Assembly: GCA_027449125.1 (NCBI GenBank)
Contig: DAIDME010000089.1
Location: 124,001-188,000, forward strand
Length of the DNA: 64,000 nucleotides
Origin: Solirubrobacterales bacterium
GTDB lineage: Bacteria; Actinomycetota; Thermoleophilia; Solirubrobacterales; Solirubrobacteraceae
Reading direction: 5' to 3'
Part shown: positions 51,120-60,515 of the stretch, piece by piece
Layout: every line of letters begins with the position of its first letter
Position numbering within the stretch: the stretch's first letter is position 1
The notes under the pieces: model-generated
Database searches by the model: none
What the model was told of the DNA's origin: nothing
The model's input: only the letters and a program-made list of their open reading frames with translations
Program-made: the position numbers and the translations under genes

Positions 51120-53018
51120 CTAGCGGCCGCGCTTCCCGGCCAGCGCACGGCGCTGCGCCCGCTTCAGCGCCTCGTAGACCACGCGGGCGTACACCGCCCG
51201 CGCCCAAACCTGAGGATGCACCCCGTCCGCCAGCATTGCCTGCGTGCTGTGGGCAAACCAGTTGGCCAGCACCGCCTGGGGCCACGTGCGCACGTACTGC
51301 GCGAGCTGACGATCAACCTCTCCCTCCCAGCTGCGCGCCAACCGCACGTTGACGATCACCACGACGGGGACACCCCTCAGCACTCTGCGCAGGCTCTGCA
51401 TGTCGCTGTACCAGACCGGGCCGTTGTCCCCGATCTGGACGATCACCTCGCGCGGCAAGCGACCGGCGGCGCGGTACTGCGCCAAGCGAGCTATGGTCGC
51501 CTCTGCCTGGCGACCGACGACGGCATCCACGCGCAGCCTCCGGCCGATCAGCGCCTCGAGGTTCGGCGCTGCGCCGAGCATCACCGAGTCCCCGGCGGCA
51601 AGCACCTCGCCCCGGAACCCCGCTGGCCGACGCGGCCGCGTCGGGCTGGTTGGCCTGGTGCGACCATCAGCGGGTGGGCGGCCCGCGCCGGACCGCTGCC
51701 GGCCGCCGGCACCGCTGCCGCGTGGAGCGATCGGCGCGAGCGCCTGCGGCGTCGCGGTCCGCTGGTGGGCAAGAGCGCTAGCCGGAGCGGGCAGGCCGAA
51801 CCCCAGGCCGGCGGACGCGCAGAGCACTGTTGCGCCACCGGCCACCCAGCACAACCGCTGCCGCGGCGTGTGCCGGTCGAGAAACGCCCGCAGCCGCCGC
51901 TGCGCGCGACCGGAGCGGACCGGCGTCTCAACGTAGCGGTAGGAGAGCGCCGCCGCAGCGACCGTGGCGGCCGCCTGCAGCAGCACTAGCAAAGGACCGC
52001 TCAGCGGGACATCGACACCCGGCCGCGTCAGCTGCATGATCGGCCAGTGCCAGAGATAGATGCCGTACGAGCGCACACCGAGCCAGCGCAGCGGCTCCCA
52101 GCCCAGCGCCTGGCCAAGACGGCTCGCCGGCGTGACCACGGCGCCGATCAGCACCGAGGCGACCAGCGCCATCAGCAGGAAGCCACCGCGATACAACCAG
52201 GGCTGATAGTCGTGCACGCTCGCGAACAGCGCCAGGACGCCCAGCAACGCGGCGAGGCCGACAGCGTCAGCGCTGACCGGGCTGACGCGCCGCGCGGCAA
52301 GCGCGCGCTGCAGTCCGGGAAGCGCGAACGCGAGCAGTGCGCCGATAAGAAGTGTGAACGCCCGTGTGTCGGTCCCGTAGTAGACGCGCGAGGGATCGCC
52401 GTTCGGGTTGTAGAGCACGACCATCAGCACAAACGACCCGAGCGCCATGACGACGGTGGCCGTCCACACGGTCCGTGGATGCAGGCGCCGCAGTCCCAGC
52501 AGCAACAGCGGCGGCCACACCAGGTAGAACTGCTCCTCCACCGCCAGCGACCAGAGGTTCTGCAGCAGCGACGGGCGCCCGAACTGATTGAAGTATGAGT
52601 GGTCGGCGATGATCTCGTGCCAGTTGGTCAGGTAGACGATCGCGCTGAGCGCGTCCGCCCGCGTGCGGCTGAGGTCGTCGCGCGCGACCGTCAGGGTCGC
52701 AAGCAGCGCAAACGCGATCACCACGGCCACCGCCGGGAACAGGCGCCGGGCCCGGCGGGCCCAGAAGTGCGCCAGATCGATCGCACCGTCAGCCGCGAAC
52801 TCGCGCAGCAGCAGCGAAGTGATCAGGTAGCCGCTGAGCGCGAAGAAGAGGTCGACACCGAGGAAGCCGCCCGGCATCCACGAGACGCCCGCGTGGTAGA
52901 GGACGACGCCGGCGACCGCGATTGCGCGCAGTCCGTCCAGTCCCGGCTGATAGGCGAGGCGCCGGTGGTCTGCGTGCGTGCTATCCGGTTGTGCGGTTGC
53001 GGCCCTGCGCCGATCCAT
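51120..53018 (-). CDS. OatA-like acyltransferase 3 with C-terminal SGNH domain
   Basis: A 632-residue two-domain enzyme. The N-terminal AT3 domain (residues 20-400) has about 10 hydrophobic segments with the YQPGLDGLRAIAVAGVVLYH and FFALSGYLITSLLLREF blocks and ARRARRLFPA after. The external SGNH domain begins near 468 with GDSVMLGA (Ser478), block III IGDNGPV and DGVHP with Asp598 and His601 as catalytic dyad. Such fusions O-acetylate peptidoglycan or polysaccharides, transferring acetyl across the membrane. The substrate is unknown. It lies just after the Tad genes. Confidence 0.88.
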   Translation of the reverse strand: MDRRRAATAQPDSTHADHRRLAYQPGLDGLRAIAVAGVVLYHAGVSWMPGGFLGVDLFFALSGYLITSLLLREFAADGAIDLAHFWARRARRLFPAVAVVIAFALLATLTVARDDLSRTRADALSAIVYLTNWHEIIADHSYFNQFGRPSLLQNLWSLAVEEQFYLVWPPLLLLGLRRLHPRTVWTATVVMALGSFVLMVVLYNPNGDPSRVYYGTDTRAFTLLIGALLAFALPGLQRALAARRVSPVSADAVGLAALLGVLALFASVHDYQPWLYRGGFLLMALVASVLIGAVVTPASRLGQALGWEPLRWLGVRSYGIYLWHWPIMQLTRPGVDVPLSGPLLVLLQAAATVAAAALSYRYVETPVRSGRAQRRLRAFLDRHTPRQRLCWVAGGATVLCASAGLGFGLPAPASALAHQRTATPQALAPIAPRGSGAGGRQRSGAGRPPADGRTRPTSPTRPRRPAGFRGEVLAAGDSVMLGAAPNLEALIGRRLRVDAVVGRQAEATIARLAQYRAAGRLPREVIVQIGDNGPVWYSDMQSLRRVLRGVPVVVIVNVRLARSWEGEVDRQLAQYVRTWPQAVLANWFAHSTQAMLADGVHPQVWARAVYARVVYEALKRAQRRALAGKRGR

Positions 53019-53143
53019 CTCGTCAGTGTCGTTCGTGTCGCGCCGCGATTGACCTGCGGCAAAACGTATATGCCCTCAGCGCGCCCCGAGGTTCGCGCAT
53101 GATGCCGGGTTTGGCCGAGCCCGAAGCGCGGCGCACTGAACTC

Positions 53144-54625
53144 TCAGTCGCGCATCGCCGGGAACAGGACGACCTCGCGGATCGTGCGCTGTCCGGTGAG
53201 GATCATCGCGAGCCGGTCGATGCCAAAGCCGATGCCTCCGGCTGGGGGCATACCGTACTCGAGCGCCTCGATGTAGGCCTCGTCGTAGGGCTGAGCCTCC
53301 TCGTCCCCACCCGCCGCCAGCGCCCGCTGCTGCTCGAACCGCCGGCGCTGGTCGTCGGGGTCGTTGAGCTCGGTGAACGCGTTGGCGATCTCCATGCCGG
53401 CCATGAACGCCTCGAAGCGCTCGACCATGCCCTCCTCGCTCCGGTGGCGCTTCGCCAGCGGCGAGATCTCGACCGGGTAGTCGAACAGCATCGTCGGCTG
53501 GATCAGCGTGGGCTCGACGTGCTTTGAGACCAGCTCGTCCACCAGTTGCGGCCAGGTGTCGGTCTCGGGTACCTGCAGGCCCGCGTCGCGCATCGCCCGC
53601 GCGAGCTCGTCGCGGTCACGGCTCGGACGGATGTCGACGCCCGTGCGCTGCTGGATCGCGCCGGCGACCGTCTCCCGGTGCCAGGGACGCTGGAAGTCGA
53701 GCGGACCGTCGTAGCCGATCTCCTCCGTGACCCGGCGCATCAGCTCCTCCAGGCGAGCGGCCACGCCGAGGTAGTCGGCGTACGCCTCGTAGTACTCGAT
53801 CGAGGTGAACTCGGGATTGTGCTTGGGCGAGAGCCCCTCATTGCGGAACAGGCGGCCGATCTCATACACGCGCTCCAGGCCGCCGACCAGCAGGCGCTTC
53901 AGATACAGCTCCGGCGCGATCCGCAGATAGAGGTCCCGATCCAGCGCGTTGTGGTGCGTGATGAACGGGCGCGCGGCAGCCCCACCGTAGAGTGGTTGGA
54001 GGACCGGCGTCTCGACCTCGATGAACCCCTCCGTGTCGAGGTAGCGCCGGATCGCCGTGACCATGCGTGCACGCGTGATGAAGACGGCCCGCGTGTGCGC
54101 GTTGGAGAGCAGGTCGACCTCGCGGTGGCGCAGGCGGGTCTCGGTGTCGGTGAGCCCATGGTGTTTCTCCGGCGGGGGCCGCAGCGACTTGGCGAGCAGC
54201 GCAAAGCCCGTTACGCGCAGCGTCAGCTCGCCGCGGCGGGAGCGCAGCGCCACGCCGTCCACGCCGATCAGATCGCCGAGGTCGAGTTCGAGCAGCGAGT
54301 GCATGCGCTCTGACCCCAGGTCGTCGACTCGCGCCTGGAGCTGGATCGAGCCCGAGCGGTCGACGAGGTCCAGAAAGGCCATCTTCCCCTGGCCGCGTCG
54401 CGCGCTCAGCCGGCCGGCGACCCGGTGAGCGACCCTGGTCTCCTCGCCGGGCATCAGAGCTTCGTGGGCGCCCCTCACCGCATCGATCGGCTCGACACCG
54501 GCGAAGCCGTACGGGAACGGTTCGGTCCCGGCGTCGCGAAGCGCCTCCAGCTTTTGACGCCGCGCCGCGAAGACATCCGGAGGGTCTTCGCCCTGGCGCC
54601 CGGGATCGCGCCCGTCGTCAACCAC
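53144..54625 (-). CDS. lysS: Lysyl-tRNA synthetase (class II)
   Basis: A 493-residue class II synthetase. The OB anticodon-binding domain occupies residues 55-150 (RVAGRLSARRGQGKMAFLDL), motif 2 is RNEGLSPKHNPEFTSIEYYEAY and motif 3 GGIGFGIDRLAMILTGQRTI. The family RxxAMRD-type C-terminus is LFPAMRD. Length is typical. It follows greA by 16 bases on the same strand, the usual actinobacterial/Firmicutes greA-lysS neighbourhood. Confidence 0.96.
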   Translation of the reverse strand: MVDDGRDPGRQGEDPPDVFAARRQKLEALRDAGTEPFPYGFAGVEPIDAVRGAHEALMPGEETRVAHRVAGRLSARRGQGKMAFLDLVDRSGSIQLQARVDDLGSERMHSLLELDLGDLIGVDGVALRSRRGELTLRVTGFALLAKSLRPPPEKHHGLTDTETRLRHREVDLLSNAHTRAVFITRARMVTAIRRYLDTEGFIEVETPVLQPLYGGAAARPFITHHNALDRDLYLRIAPELYLKRLLVGGLERVYEIGRLFRNEGLSPKHNPEFTSIEYYEAYADYLGVAARLEELMRRVTEEIGYDGPLDFQRPWHRETVAGAIQQRTGVDIRPSRDRDELARAMRDAGLQVPETDTWPQLVDELVSKHVEPTLIQPTMLFDYPVEISPLAKRHRSEEGMVERFEAFMAGMEIANAFTELNDPDDQRRRFEQQRALAAGGDEEAQPYDEAYIEALEYGMPPAGGIGFGIDRLAMILTGQRTIREVVLFPAMRD

Positions 54626-54641
54626 GTTTGCGTACCGGACT

Positions 54642-55115
54642 TCAGGCCACTTCGATCTTTGCGATCTTGAGCCTGCGCTCGCCCCGCGGCGTGGTCACCG
54701 ACACCGTGTCGCCCTGGCGGCGCCCGAGCAGCGCCTTGCCGACCGGCGACTCGTTGGAGAGCTTCATCTGAGCCGGCTTGGCTTCAGCCGACCCGACGAT
54801 CGTGTAGCGGTGCTCGCCGCCGTCACCGTCCACGACATGGACGGTCGTACCGACGCGGACGACCTCGTTGTCGAGTTCGGAGGCATCGATCACCGTGGCA
54901 GACCGAAGCTTCTCCTCCAGTGCCGCGATCCGCGCCTCCAGCATCGCCTGCTCGTTCTTGGCATCGTCGTACTCGGCGTTCTCAGAGATGTCGCCGAACT
55001 CGCGAGCGTCCTTGATGCGCGCCGCCACCTCGCGCCGGCGCACGGTCGACATGTGCTCGAGCTCAGCTTTCAGGCTGGCTAGTCCTTCAGGTGTGAGAAT
55101 GACGTCCTTGGGCAT
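54642..55115 (-). CDS. greA: Transcription elongation factor GreA
   Basis: A 157-residue factor that rescues backtracked RNA polymerase. The N-terminal coiled coil includes RRREVAARIKDAREFGDISENAEYDDAK with the catalytic acidic tip (DISENAEYD), and the C-terminal FKBP-like domain ends ESPVGKALLGRRQGDTV. I chose the ATG at 55113-55115 (MPKDVILTPEGL); the longer frame to 55412 is not needed. It heads the greA-lysS pair. Confidence 0.95.
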   Translation of the reverse strand: MPKDVILTPEGLASLKAELEHMSTVRRREVAARIKDAREFGDISENAEYDDAKNEQAMLEARIAALEEKLRSATVIDASELDNEVVRVGTTVHVVDGDGGEHRYTIVGSAEAKPAQMKLSNESPVGKALLGRRQGDTVSVTTPRGERRLKIAKIEVA

Positions 55116-55297
55116 GTGCTGATGGTCGTGAGGGATTGGAGAGGCGCAGCCGGGAGGCGCCGAAGACAGCTCCTGCCGCGTGGCCGGGAGAGTATAGAGG
55201 GCGTCTCGATCATCGCCTGACGGGTGACGGCCGCGGCCCGGGCGCGTGTACACGACACTCACGGGCTCGCCGGATCTGCCGATATTGCTCGGAGGCG

Positions 55298-56530
55298 ATG
55301 GGCCAAAGCGTTTCCCACCAGCAGACCGTGGCCAGTCCCGGCATACGGGTCGCCACCGCATTGTTTGCCGCGGGCGCCGGCCTGATCGTGCTCTACCTAG
55401 TTGAGTACGCACTCGACCTCAGAGCCGAGAACGACTTCTACAGGGAAGCCTGGCCCGCCTACCGGCTGCTCCTGCACGGACACTTCCTCGGGTTCCTGCG
55501 CGACAGCCCGGCCTACGTCGGCTCGCTGCTGATGCGGGCACCCTTCGCGCTGCTGGCCGGCGCCCTGGGCGCCTCGGCCCGCGGCGTGTATGTGGCAAGC
55601 GCGATCCCATGCGTGCTGGCACTCGCCTTGCTGGCCGGCTACCTGGCAGCGCGGTGGCCGGTGGTGAACCCCGGCAACGCCGACCCGCAGGCGACGCGCG
55701 GCATCCGTCCGCTGGAGCTTCTGATGTTCGCGCCTCCGGTGCTGCTCGCAATCAACAGCGGCCATCCGGAGGACCTGCTCGGCGGCACGCTCTGCGTGCT
55801 GGCGGTGCTGATGGCATGTCGCGGCTCCGGCTGGGGGGCCGGCTTGGCGATCGCGCTCGCCGTGATCAACAAGGCCTGGGCGCTTGTGGCGGCGCCGCTG
55901 GTGTTCGCGCTGATGCCGGCGGATCGCCGCCTGTCCGGCTTTCTGACCGCAGCCCTGGCGTCAGCCGCGTTGATCGTCCCGTTGACAGCGCTCAGGATCA
56001 GTTCGCTGAGCTCGGCCAGCTCGGCGCTGGGTGTCCACATCGGCGGCATCGTGCTGATCCCACAGCTCCTGTGGTGGCTTCCCCGAGGATCGTGGATAGT
56101 GCTCAGGGCGCACATCCTGCTGGTGCTGGTGTGCTGGCTCGTGACCTGCCTCTGGTGGTGGCTCCGCGTGCACCGCGACGGCCACCGCGTGCGTGCCGAT
56201 CAGGCGCTTGCGGCCCTGATCCTCGTGCTGTTCCTGCGCGCCGCGCTCGACCCCTGGGACGACACCTACTATCTGACGCCGTTCCTGATCGCCGTGGCCG
56301 CCTACGACGAACGCCCCGGCGCCCCGTGGCTGACCGTGCTGTTCACCGCCGCCATCACGGTGATCGTGCCTCCCTCCGGTCTGCTGCACGGCCTCGGGGC
56401 CAACGGCGAGGCGGCGTGCTTTGCCGCCTTCGCGCTTGGCACCATCGCCTGGTTCGCCCGGCGCGCTTTCCGCGTAGGACACGGGCGCGGTCCTGTCGCC
56501 TACCGGAGCGCTGCCGGCTCGCGCGCCTGA
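55298..56530 (+). CDS. Polytopic membrane protein (GT-C/GT87-like)
   Basis: A 410-residue protein with ~10 hydrophobic segments. ENDFYREAWPAYRLLLHGHF after the first segment has the acidic-aromatic loop of GT87-like enzymes, and PEDLLGGTLCVLAVLMACRGSGW and INKAWALVAAPLVFALM resemble the tandem genes at 39.6-41.8 kb. A charged DPWDDTYYLTPFLIAVAAYD loop follows. ATG 55298 with GGAGG only two bases ahead; frames extend up to 55136. The substrate is unknown. It converges with dus, overlapping by 31 bases. Confidence 0.7.
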   Translation: MGQSVSHQQTVASPGIRVATALFAAGAGLIVLYLVEYALDLRAENDFYREAWPAYRLLLHGHFLGFLRDSPAYVGSLLMRAPFALLAGALGASARGVYVASAIPCVLALALLAGYLAARWPVVNPGNADPQATRGIRPLELLMFAPPVLLAINSGHPEDLLGGTLCVLAVLMACRGSGWGAGLAIALAVINKAWALVAAPLVFALMPADRRLSGFLTAALASAALIVPLTALRISSLSSASSALGVHIGGIVLIPQLLWWLPRGSWIVLRAHILLVLVCWLVTCLWWWLRVHRDGHRVRADQALAALILVLFLRAALDPWDDTYYLTPFLIAVAAYDERPGAPWLTVLFTAAITVIVPPSGLLHGLGANGEAACFAAFALGTIAWFARRAFRVGHGRGPVAYRSAAGSRA

Positions 56531-57531
56531 GTGGCGGCGAGCAGCTCGCGCGCGCACGCGACGCTCGGAGCCTGCTGCAGCGCAGCCTGAAGGCGCGCCT
56601 GCTCAAGCCGCGTTCCGCCCAGCCGCTCCACATACCAGGGGTAGAACTTGCGCAGGTAGCGATTCGCGCGCTCGGCACCGAGGTGCTCCACCGCCGCCGC
56701 GAGCACCCAATCGAGCTCCGCCACGATCTCTGCGCGGGTCGGCTCGCCGGCGCGGCGACCGGTCAGTTGCGCAAAGACCCACGGGTTGCCGAGTGAACCG
56801 CGTGCCAGGAGAACCGCGGCGGCGCCCGTCAGCTCGAACGCCTCGCGTGCCTGCTGCGCCGTGCGCAAACCACCGGAGAGCAGCACCGGCACCGGCAGCT
56901 CTGCCACCAGTCCGGCGAACAGCTCGTAATCCGGCCGGCCGCTGTGGCGTTGCGAAGCGTGCCGAGGATGGATCGAGAGTCCCGCGACCCCGCCGCGCTC
57001 GGCGAGGTCGCGGGCCACGGCGATGCCCTTGCCGTCGCCGGGCCGCAGTCCCGTCCGCAGCTTTACGGTGACCGGCAGCCCGCTGCCTCGCGCGGCCGCG
57101 CACGCGATCGCAACCGCGCGATCCGGATCCTCGAGCAGCGCCGCGCCGGCACCCGTCTTGCAGACCTTGGGGACCGGGCATCCCATGTTGATGTCGATCA
57201 GATCCGCGCCCGCCGCGGCGACCCGCTCAGCCGCCGATGCCATCACGTCCGGGTCCGAGCCGAACAGCTGCACAGCTACCGGGTGCTCGTCGGGGTGGAT
57301 GCGCAGCAGCTCGCGGCACGTTCGCGCGTTGCCGTGGTGAACGGCGTGGCTGGAGACCATCTCGGAGAACGCCAGGCCGGCCCCATAGCGCTTTGCCTGC
57401 AGCCGTACGAACCAGTTGCCGATCCCCGCGAGCGGTGCCAGGACCACGCGGTTCGGGATCGTCAGGCCCCCGAGCTGCCAGGGCTCCTGCAACGAGTGTG
57501 GCGGGTCGCAGCTCATGCTCACCGCGTTCAT
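56500..57531 (-). CDS. dusB: tRNA-dihydrouridine synthase (DusB type)
   Basis: A 343-residue FMN enzyme reducing uridine in tRNA D-loops. TIPNRVVLAPLAGIGNWFVR is the N-terminal FMN motif, INMGCPVPKVCKTGAGAALL is the active-site block with the conserved Cys in GCP, and LSIHPRHASQRHSGRPDYEL and LLARGSLGNPWVF follow. ATG at 57531 or 57516. The start lies 14 bases from the divergent amidohydrolase gene. Its 3' end overlaps the membrane-protein gene by 31 bases on opposite strands. Confidence 0.92.
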   Translation of the reverse strand: MNAVSMSCDPPHSLQEPWQLGGLTIPNRVVLAPLAGIGNWFVRLQAKRYGAGLAFSEMVSSHAVHHGNARTCRELLRIHPDEHPVAVQLFGSDPDVMASAAERVAAAGADLIDINMGCPVPKVCKTGAGAALLEDPDRAVAIACAAARGSGLPVTVKLRTGLRPGDGKGIAVARDLAERGGVAGLSIHPRHASQRHSGRPDYELFAGLVAELPVPVLLSGGLRTAQQAREAFELTGAAAVLLARGSLGNPWVFAQLTGRRAGEPTRAEIVAELDWVLAAAVEHLGAERANRYLRKFYPWYVERLGGTRLEQARLQAALQQAPSVACARELLAATQAREPAALR

Positions 57532-57545
57532 GGTAGGAATTAGCC

Positions 57546-58670
57546 GTGGCGCTGGACCTACAGGCCGTCACGGCCCCCTGGCTCGAGGTGATCCGCGGAC
57601 AGGTGCCGGGGGTGGAGATCTTCGACGCGCACACTCACCTCGGCGAGAACGACCCTGATGGCATGCGTCAGAGCCCGGCGGAGCTCCTGGCCCAGCTGCG
57701 CGCGGCGCGCGCCCGCGGCTGCTTTGTCTTCCCGATGCACGAGCCCGACGGCTACCCGGCCGCCAACGACTTCGTGATCGCCGCCGCCGCCGAGTCTGAG
57801 GCACTGCTCGTGCCGTTCTGCCGTGTCAAGCCGGGTGAGGGCGCGCTCGGCGAAGCCGAGCGCGCCCTCACCCGGGGCGCTCAGGGGATCAAGCTGCACC
57901 CACGCGCCGAGCAGTTCACCCTGGACCATCCGGACATCCCGGGGCTCTTCGCGCTGGCGCACGAGCGCAGGCTGCCGATCCTGATTCACGCCGGCCGCGG
58001 GATCCCGGCGCTGGGGGAGCACGTGGTCGCGAACGCCGGCCGCTACCCCGATGCCCGCGTGATCCTCGCCCACGCCGCCGTATCGGACCTCTCCTGGCTG
58101 TGGCGCGTGATCGCGGATCTGCCGAACGTGCTGATCGACACGGCCTGGTGGATCTCCCAGGACCTCGTGGCACTTTTCTCGCTGGTTCCCGCGGCTCAGA
58201 TCGTGTTCGCCTCAGACGCACCCTACGGGTCCACGGCGGTCTCCGCGGCCGCACAGCTGCGACTCGCGCTGCAGGCGGGCCTCACCCCGGAGCAGGTCGC
58301 GCTGGTCGCCTCCGGCCAGTCTCTGAGGCTGGCGCGGCGAGATCCGCTCGCGGTCAGCGGCCCGGCGGTGGGCGAGCGTGAACGGGCCAGCCACCTGCTG
58401 CTGGACCGGGTCGCCGGGTACCTGCAGGTCGGGACGTTGCTCGAGTTCCGGACCGGCGACGGCGGTGAGATGCTCGCGCTCGCCCGCTTGGCCTGCGACG
58501 TGCCCGACGACGTTGACGACCTCCCGGTGTTCTACGCCATCAGGCAGCTGCTCGAAACGCACGCTGCCCTGCGCGCGGTCGCGCCCGCCGATCGTTCGAG
58601 CCGTGCCCTGCTGCAGCTGGCTGCAGCCGCGGCCATGTCGCCGGACGTGCCCGTGCCGAGCGCCGGCTGA
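57546..58670 (+). CDS. Amidohydrolase (TIM-barrel metal-dependent hydrolase)
   Basis: A 374-residue amidohydrolase-2-like protein. The metal motif DAHTHLG at residues 28-34, GIKLHPR near 115, HAGRG at about 148, ILAHA (His at ~175) and FASDAPYG (Asp) make the usual set of ligands and the distal Asp. The C-terminal ~85 residues lie outside the barrel and are unusual. Members of this group hydrolyse or decarboxylate small cyclic acids; the substrate is not predictable. GTG start. It diverges from dusB and converges on coaX. Confidence 0.78.
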   Translation: MALDLQAVTAPWLEVIRGQVPGVEIFDAHTHLGENDPDGMRQSPAELLAQLRAARARGCFVFPMHEPDGYPAANDFVIAAAAESEALLVPFCRVKPGEGALGEAERALTRGAQGIKLHPRAEQFTLDHPDIPGLFALAHERRLPILIHAGRGIPALGEHVVANAGRYPDARVILAHAAVSDLSWLWRVIADLPNVLIDTAWWISQDLVALFSLVPAAQIVFASDAPYGSTAVSAAAQLRLALQAGLTPEQVALVASGQSLRLARRDPLAVSGPAVGERERASHLLLDRVAGYLQVGTLLEFRTGDGGEMLALARLACDVPDDVDDLPVFYAIRQLLETHAALRAVAPADRSSRALLQLAAAAAMSPDVPVPSAG

Positions 58671-59471
58671 TCAGCGATTGAGCCCCCAGATCAGCCGCAG
58701 GCCGCTGAGCGTCAGGAACTCGTCCACCTCGTCGATCGTCTCCCGGATCAGCGGGTACATGACGGTCGAAAAGCCGCCGGTGGCGATCACGCGCGCGTGG
58801 TCACCGAGCTCTGCGCGCAGCCGCCTCACGATGCCCTCCACCTGACCCGCGAACCCGAACGCGATGCCGCTGCGGATCGCCTCGACGGTTGAGCGGCCGA
58901 TCACCGTCCGCGGCTCTCCCAGTTCCACGGTCGGCAGCTTTGCGGCACGCTCCGACAGCGCCTCGAGCGAGATCTCGATCCCGGGTGTGATCACTCCGCC
59001 CAGGTACTCGCCCTCATCAGAGACGACGTCGTAGGTGATGGCGGTACCGAAGTCCACGACGACACACGCCGTTTCGAAGCGGGCGTAGGCCGCGACCGCG
59101 TTCACGAGCCGGTCGGCGCCAACCTCGTGGGGGCTCTCGGTGCGGATCGGCATGCCGGTCTTCAGCGACGGCCCCACGACCATCGTTTCGTGGCCGAGGT
59201 GGCGCCGAGCGAGCAGGCGCCACTGATCCTGCAGGCGCGGAACCGTGGAGGAGACGATCGATGACCGAACCTGAGCGAGGTTCGTGCCGCGCAGCGCGAG
59301 CAGGCCCGCGAGCAGCACCGCCAGCTCATCCGCCGTGGCTGCGCGGGTTGTCGCAAAACGCCAGTCGGCAACCAGTGATTGCGGCCCCGGCGCGAACACG
59401 CCGACGTGGGTTTGGGTGTTGCCCACGTCCACCACCAGCAGCAGTTCGAGCTCGGGCCCAGCCTGACTCAT
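58671..59471 (-). CDS. coaX: Type III pantothenate kinase
   Basis: A 266-residue acetate/sugar kinase-fold enzyme catalysing the first step of CoA synthesis. LLVVDVGNTQTHVGVF is the phosphate-1 loop, EVGADRLVNAVAAY and VVDFGTAITYD are the ribose and phosphate-2 blocks, and GGVITPGIEIS and FAGQVEGIVRRL are typical. CoaX enzymes are not feedback inhibited by CoA. It lies downstream of folK by nine bases, the folP-folB-folK-coaX cofactor run. Confidence 0.95.
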   Translation of the reverse strand: MSQAGPELELLLVVDVGNTQTHVGVFAPGPQSLVADWRFATTRAATADELAVLLAGLLALRGTNLAQVRSSIVSSTVPRLQDQWRLLARRHLGHETMVVGPSLKTGMPIRTESPHEVGADRLVNAVAAYARFETACVVVDFGTAITYDVVSDEGEYLGGVITPGIEISLEALSERAAKLPTVELGEPRTVIGRSTVEAIRSGIAFGFAGQVEGIVRRLRAELGDHARVIATGGFSTVMYPLIRETIDEVDEFLTLSGLRLIWGLNR

Positions 59472-59480
59472 GGCGCTTGA

Positions 59481-59996
59481 CTATATGGCCAGCGGCGAAC
59501 CGGCGACGATGACCTGCTGGCCGTCACCGAGCCCTGCAAGCGCGGCCGCGAGCCGCTCGCCGCCGGGCAGCCGCAGGTCCGGTTCCAATTCCAGCAGCGG
59601 CACCAGCACGAAGCGCCTCGTGGTGACCTCTTGGTGGGGTAGCGTGAGCCGTGCGGAGCTGTACTCGAACTCACCCAGCAGCAGCAGGTCCACGTCGATC
59701 ACGCGCGGCCCGTGACGTGGGCCACCGGCGGCGCGACCGACCTCGCGCTCCACAGCCTTGCAGACGTCGAGCAGCTCCTCGGGCCCCAGCTCTGTCTCGA
59801 CCTCTACGCATGCGTTCAGAAACTCCGGCTGGTCGAGGATCAGTCCAACCGGCTCGGTGTCGTAGGTGTGCGAGCTGCGGAGCACCCCGACCCCGTGGCG
59901 CACGAGCGTGTCGGCGGCCGCCTGCAGATGGGCACGACGATCACCGAGATTCGACCCGAGGCCGAGCATCCCGCGCCTGCTCACGCTTCGCGCCAC
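59481..59996 (-). CDS. folK: 2-amino-4-hydroxy-6-hydroxymethyldihydropteridine pyrophosphokinase
   Basis: A 171-residue HPPK, penultimate step of dihydropteroate synthesis. LGLGSNLGDR is the substrate-binding N-terminus, SHTYDTEPVG and DQPEFLNACVEVET are the next blocks, and GPRVIDVDLLLLG holds the ATP/Mg Asp pair (DVDLLL). It overlaps folB by 16 bases and is followed by coaX. Confidence 0.94.
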   Translation of the reverse strand: MARSVSRRGMLGLGSNLGDRRAHLQAAADTLVRHGVGVLRSSHTYDTEPVGLILDQPEFLNACVEVETELGPEELLDVCKAVEREVGRAAGGPRHGPRVIDVDLLLLGEFEYSSARLTLPHQEVTTRRFVLVPLLELEPDLRLPGGERLAAALAGLGDGQQVIVAGSPLAI

Positions 59997-60499
59997 ACCT
60001 CCACGGCCACCTCACCGATGCTGAGCGCGATCGGCGGCTCGGGCTTTGACGCCTTGACCCAGACGGAGTAGAGCTCGTAGCGTTCGATCAGCCGGTCTGC
60101 GACGGCGGCGCAGAAGCGCTCCAGTGTCCGGTACTCGCGCTGCTGGGCAATGAGCCACACCAGCTGGCAGACCTCGCCGTAATCGACCGTGTCGTCTATC
60201 CGGTCGGTGACGGTCGCGTCACACTCGGCCACGTCCAAGCGCAGATCCACTAGCAGGCGCTGGCCGATCTCGCGCTCGGCGGCGCTGACGCCCATGTGCG
60301 TGTAGAGCGAGAGGCCGCTGATCTCGATCGTCACCTCGGGCTCTGGGTGGGAGTCGTCCTCCTCCTCGTCGTCGTCTTCGTCGAACTCATCCTCAGCGCC
60401 GTCGATCTCGTCCCGGATCTCCTCGGCCGCGCCGCCGTCGCCGTCCTCCGGTTCGGGCTCGTCCTGCTGGAAGTCGTCGGTCTCGTCGTCGGCGCTCAT
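59981..60499 (-). CDS. folB: Dihydroneopterin aldolase with acidic N-terminal extension
   Basis: A 172-residue protein. The FolB domain (about residues 56-172) has ISGLSLYTHMGVSAAEREIG with the family's catalytic Glu in the G-V-x-x-x-E-R-E block, DYGEVCQLV, and the YRTLERFCAAVADRLIE helix with the tyrosine-rich end. It converts dihydroneopterin to hydroxymethyldihydropterin. Residues 2-55 are an extreme Asp/Glu-rich extension (about 60% acidic), absent from typical FolB of ~120 residues. ATG 60497-60499 is in-frame just ahead of it. The extension's role is unknown. Confidence 0.9.
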   Translation of the reverse strand: MSADDETDDFQQDEPEPEDGDGGAAEEIRDEIDGAEDEFDEDDDEEEDDSHPEPEVTIEISGLSLYTHMGVSAAEREIGQRLLVDLRLDVAECDATVTDRIDDTVDYGEVCQLVWLIAQQREYRTLERFCAAVADRLIERYELYSVWVKASKPEPPIALSIGEVAVEVWREA

Positions 60500-60515
60500 C
60501 GTTGCGGTCGGGACT

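Noticed and set aside
53019-53143. Possible small gene upstream of the acyltransferase
   Set aside because: Short, no start with ribosome site, no coding-like codon bias beyond background.
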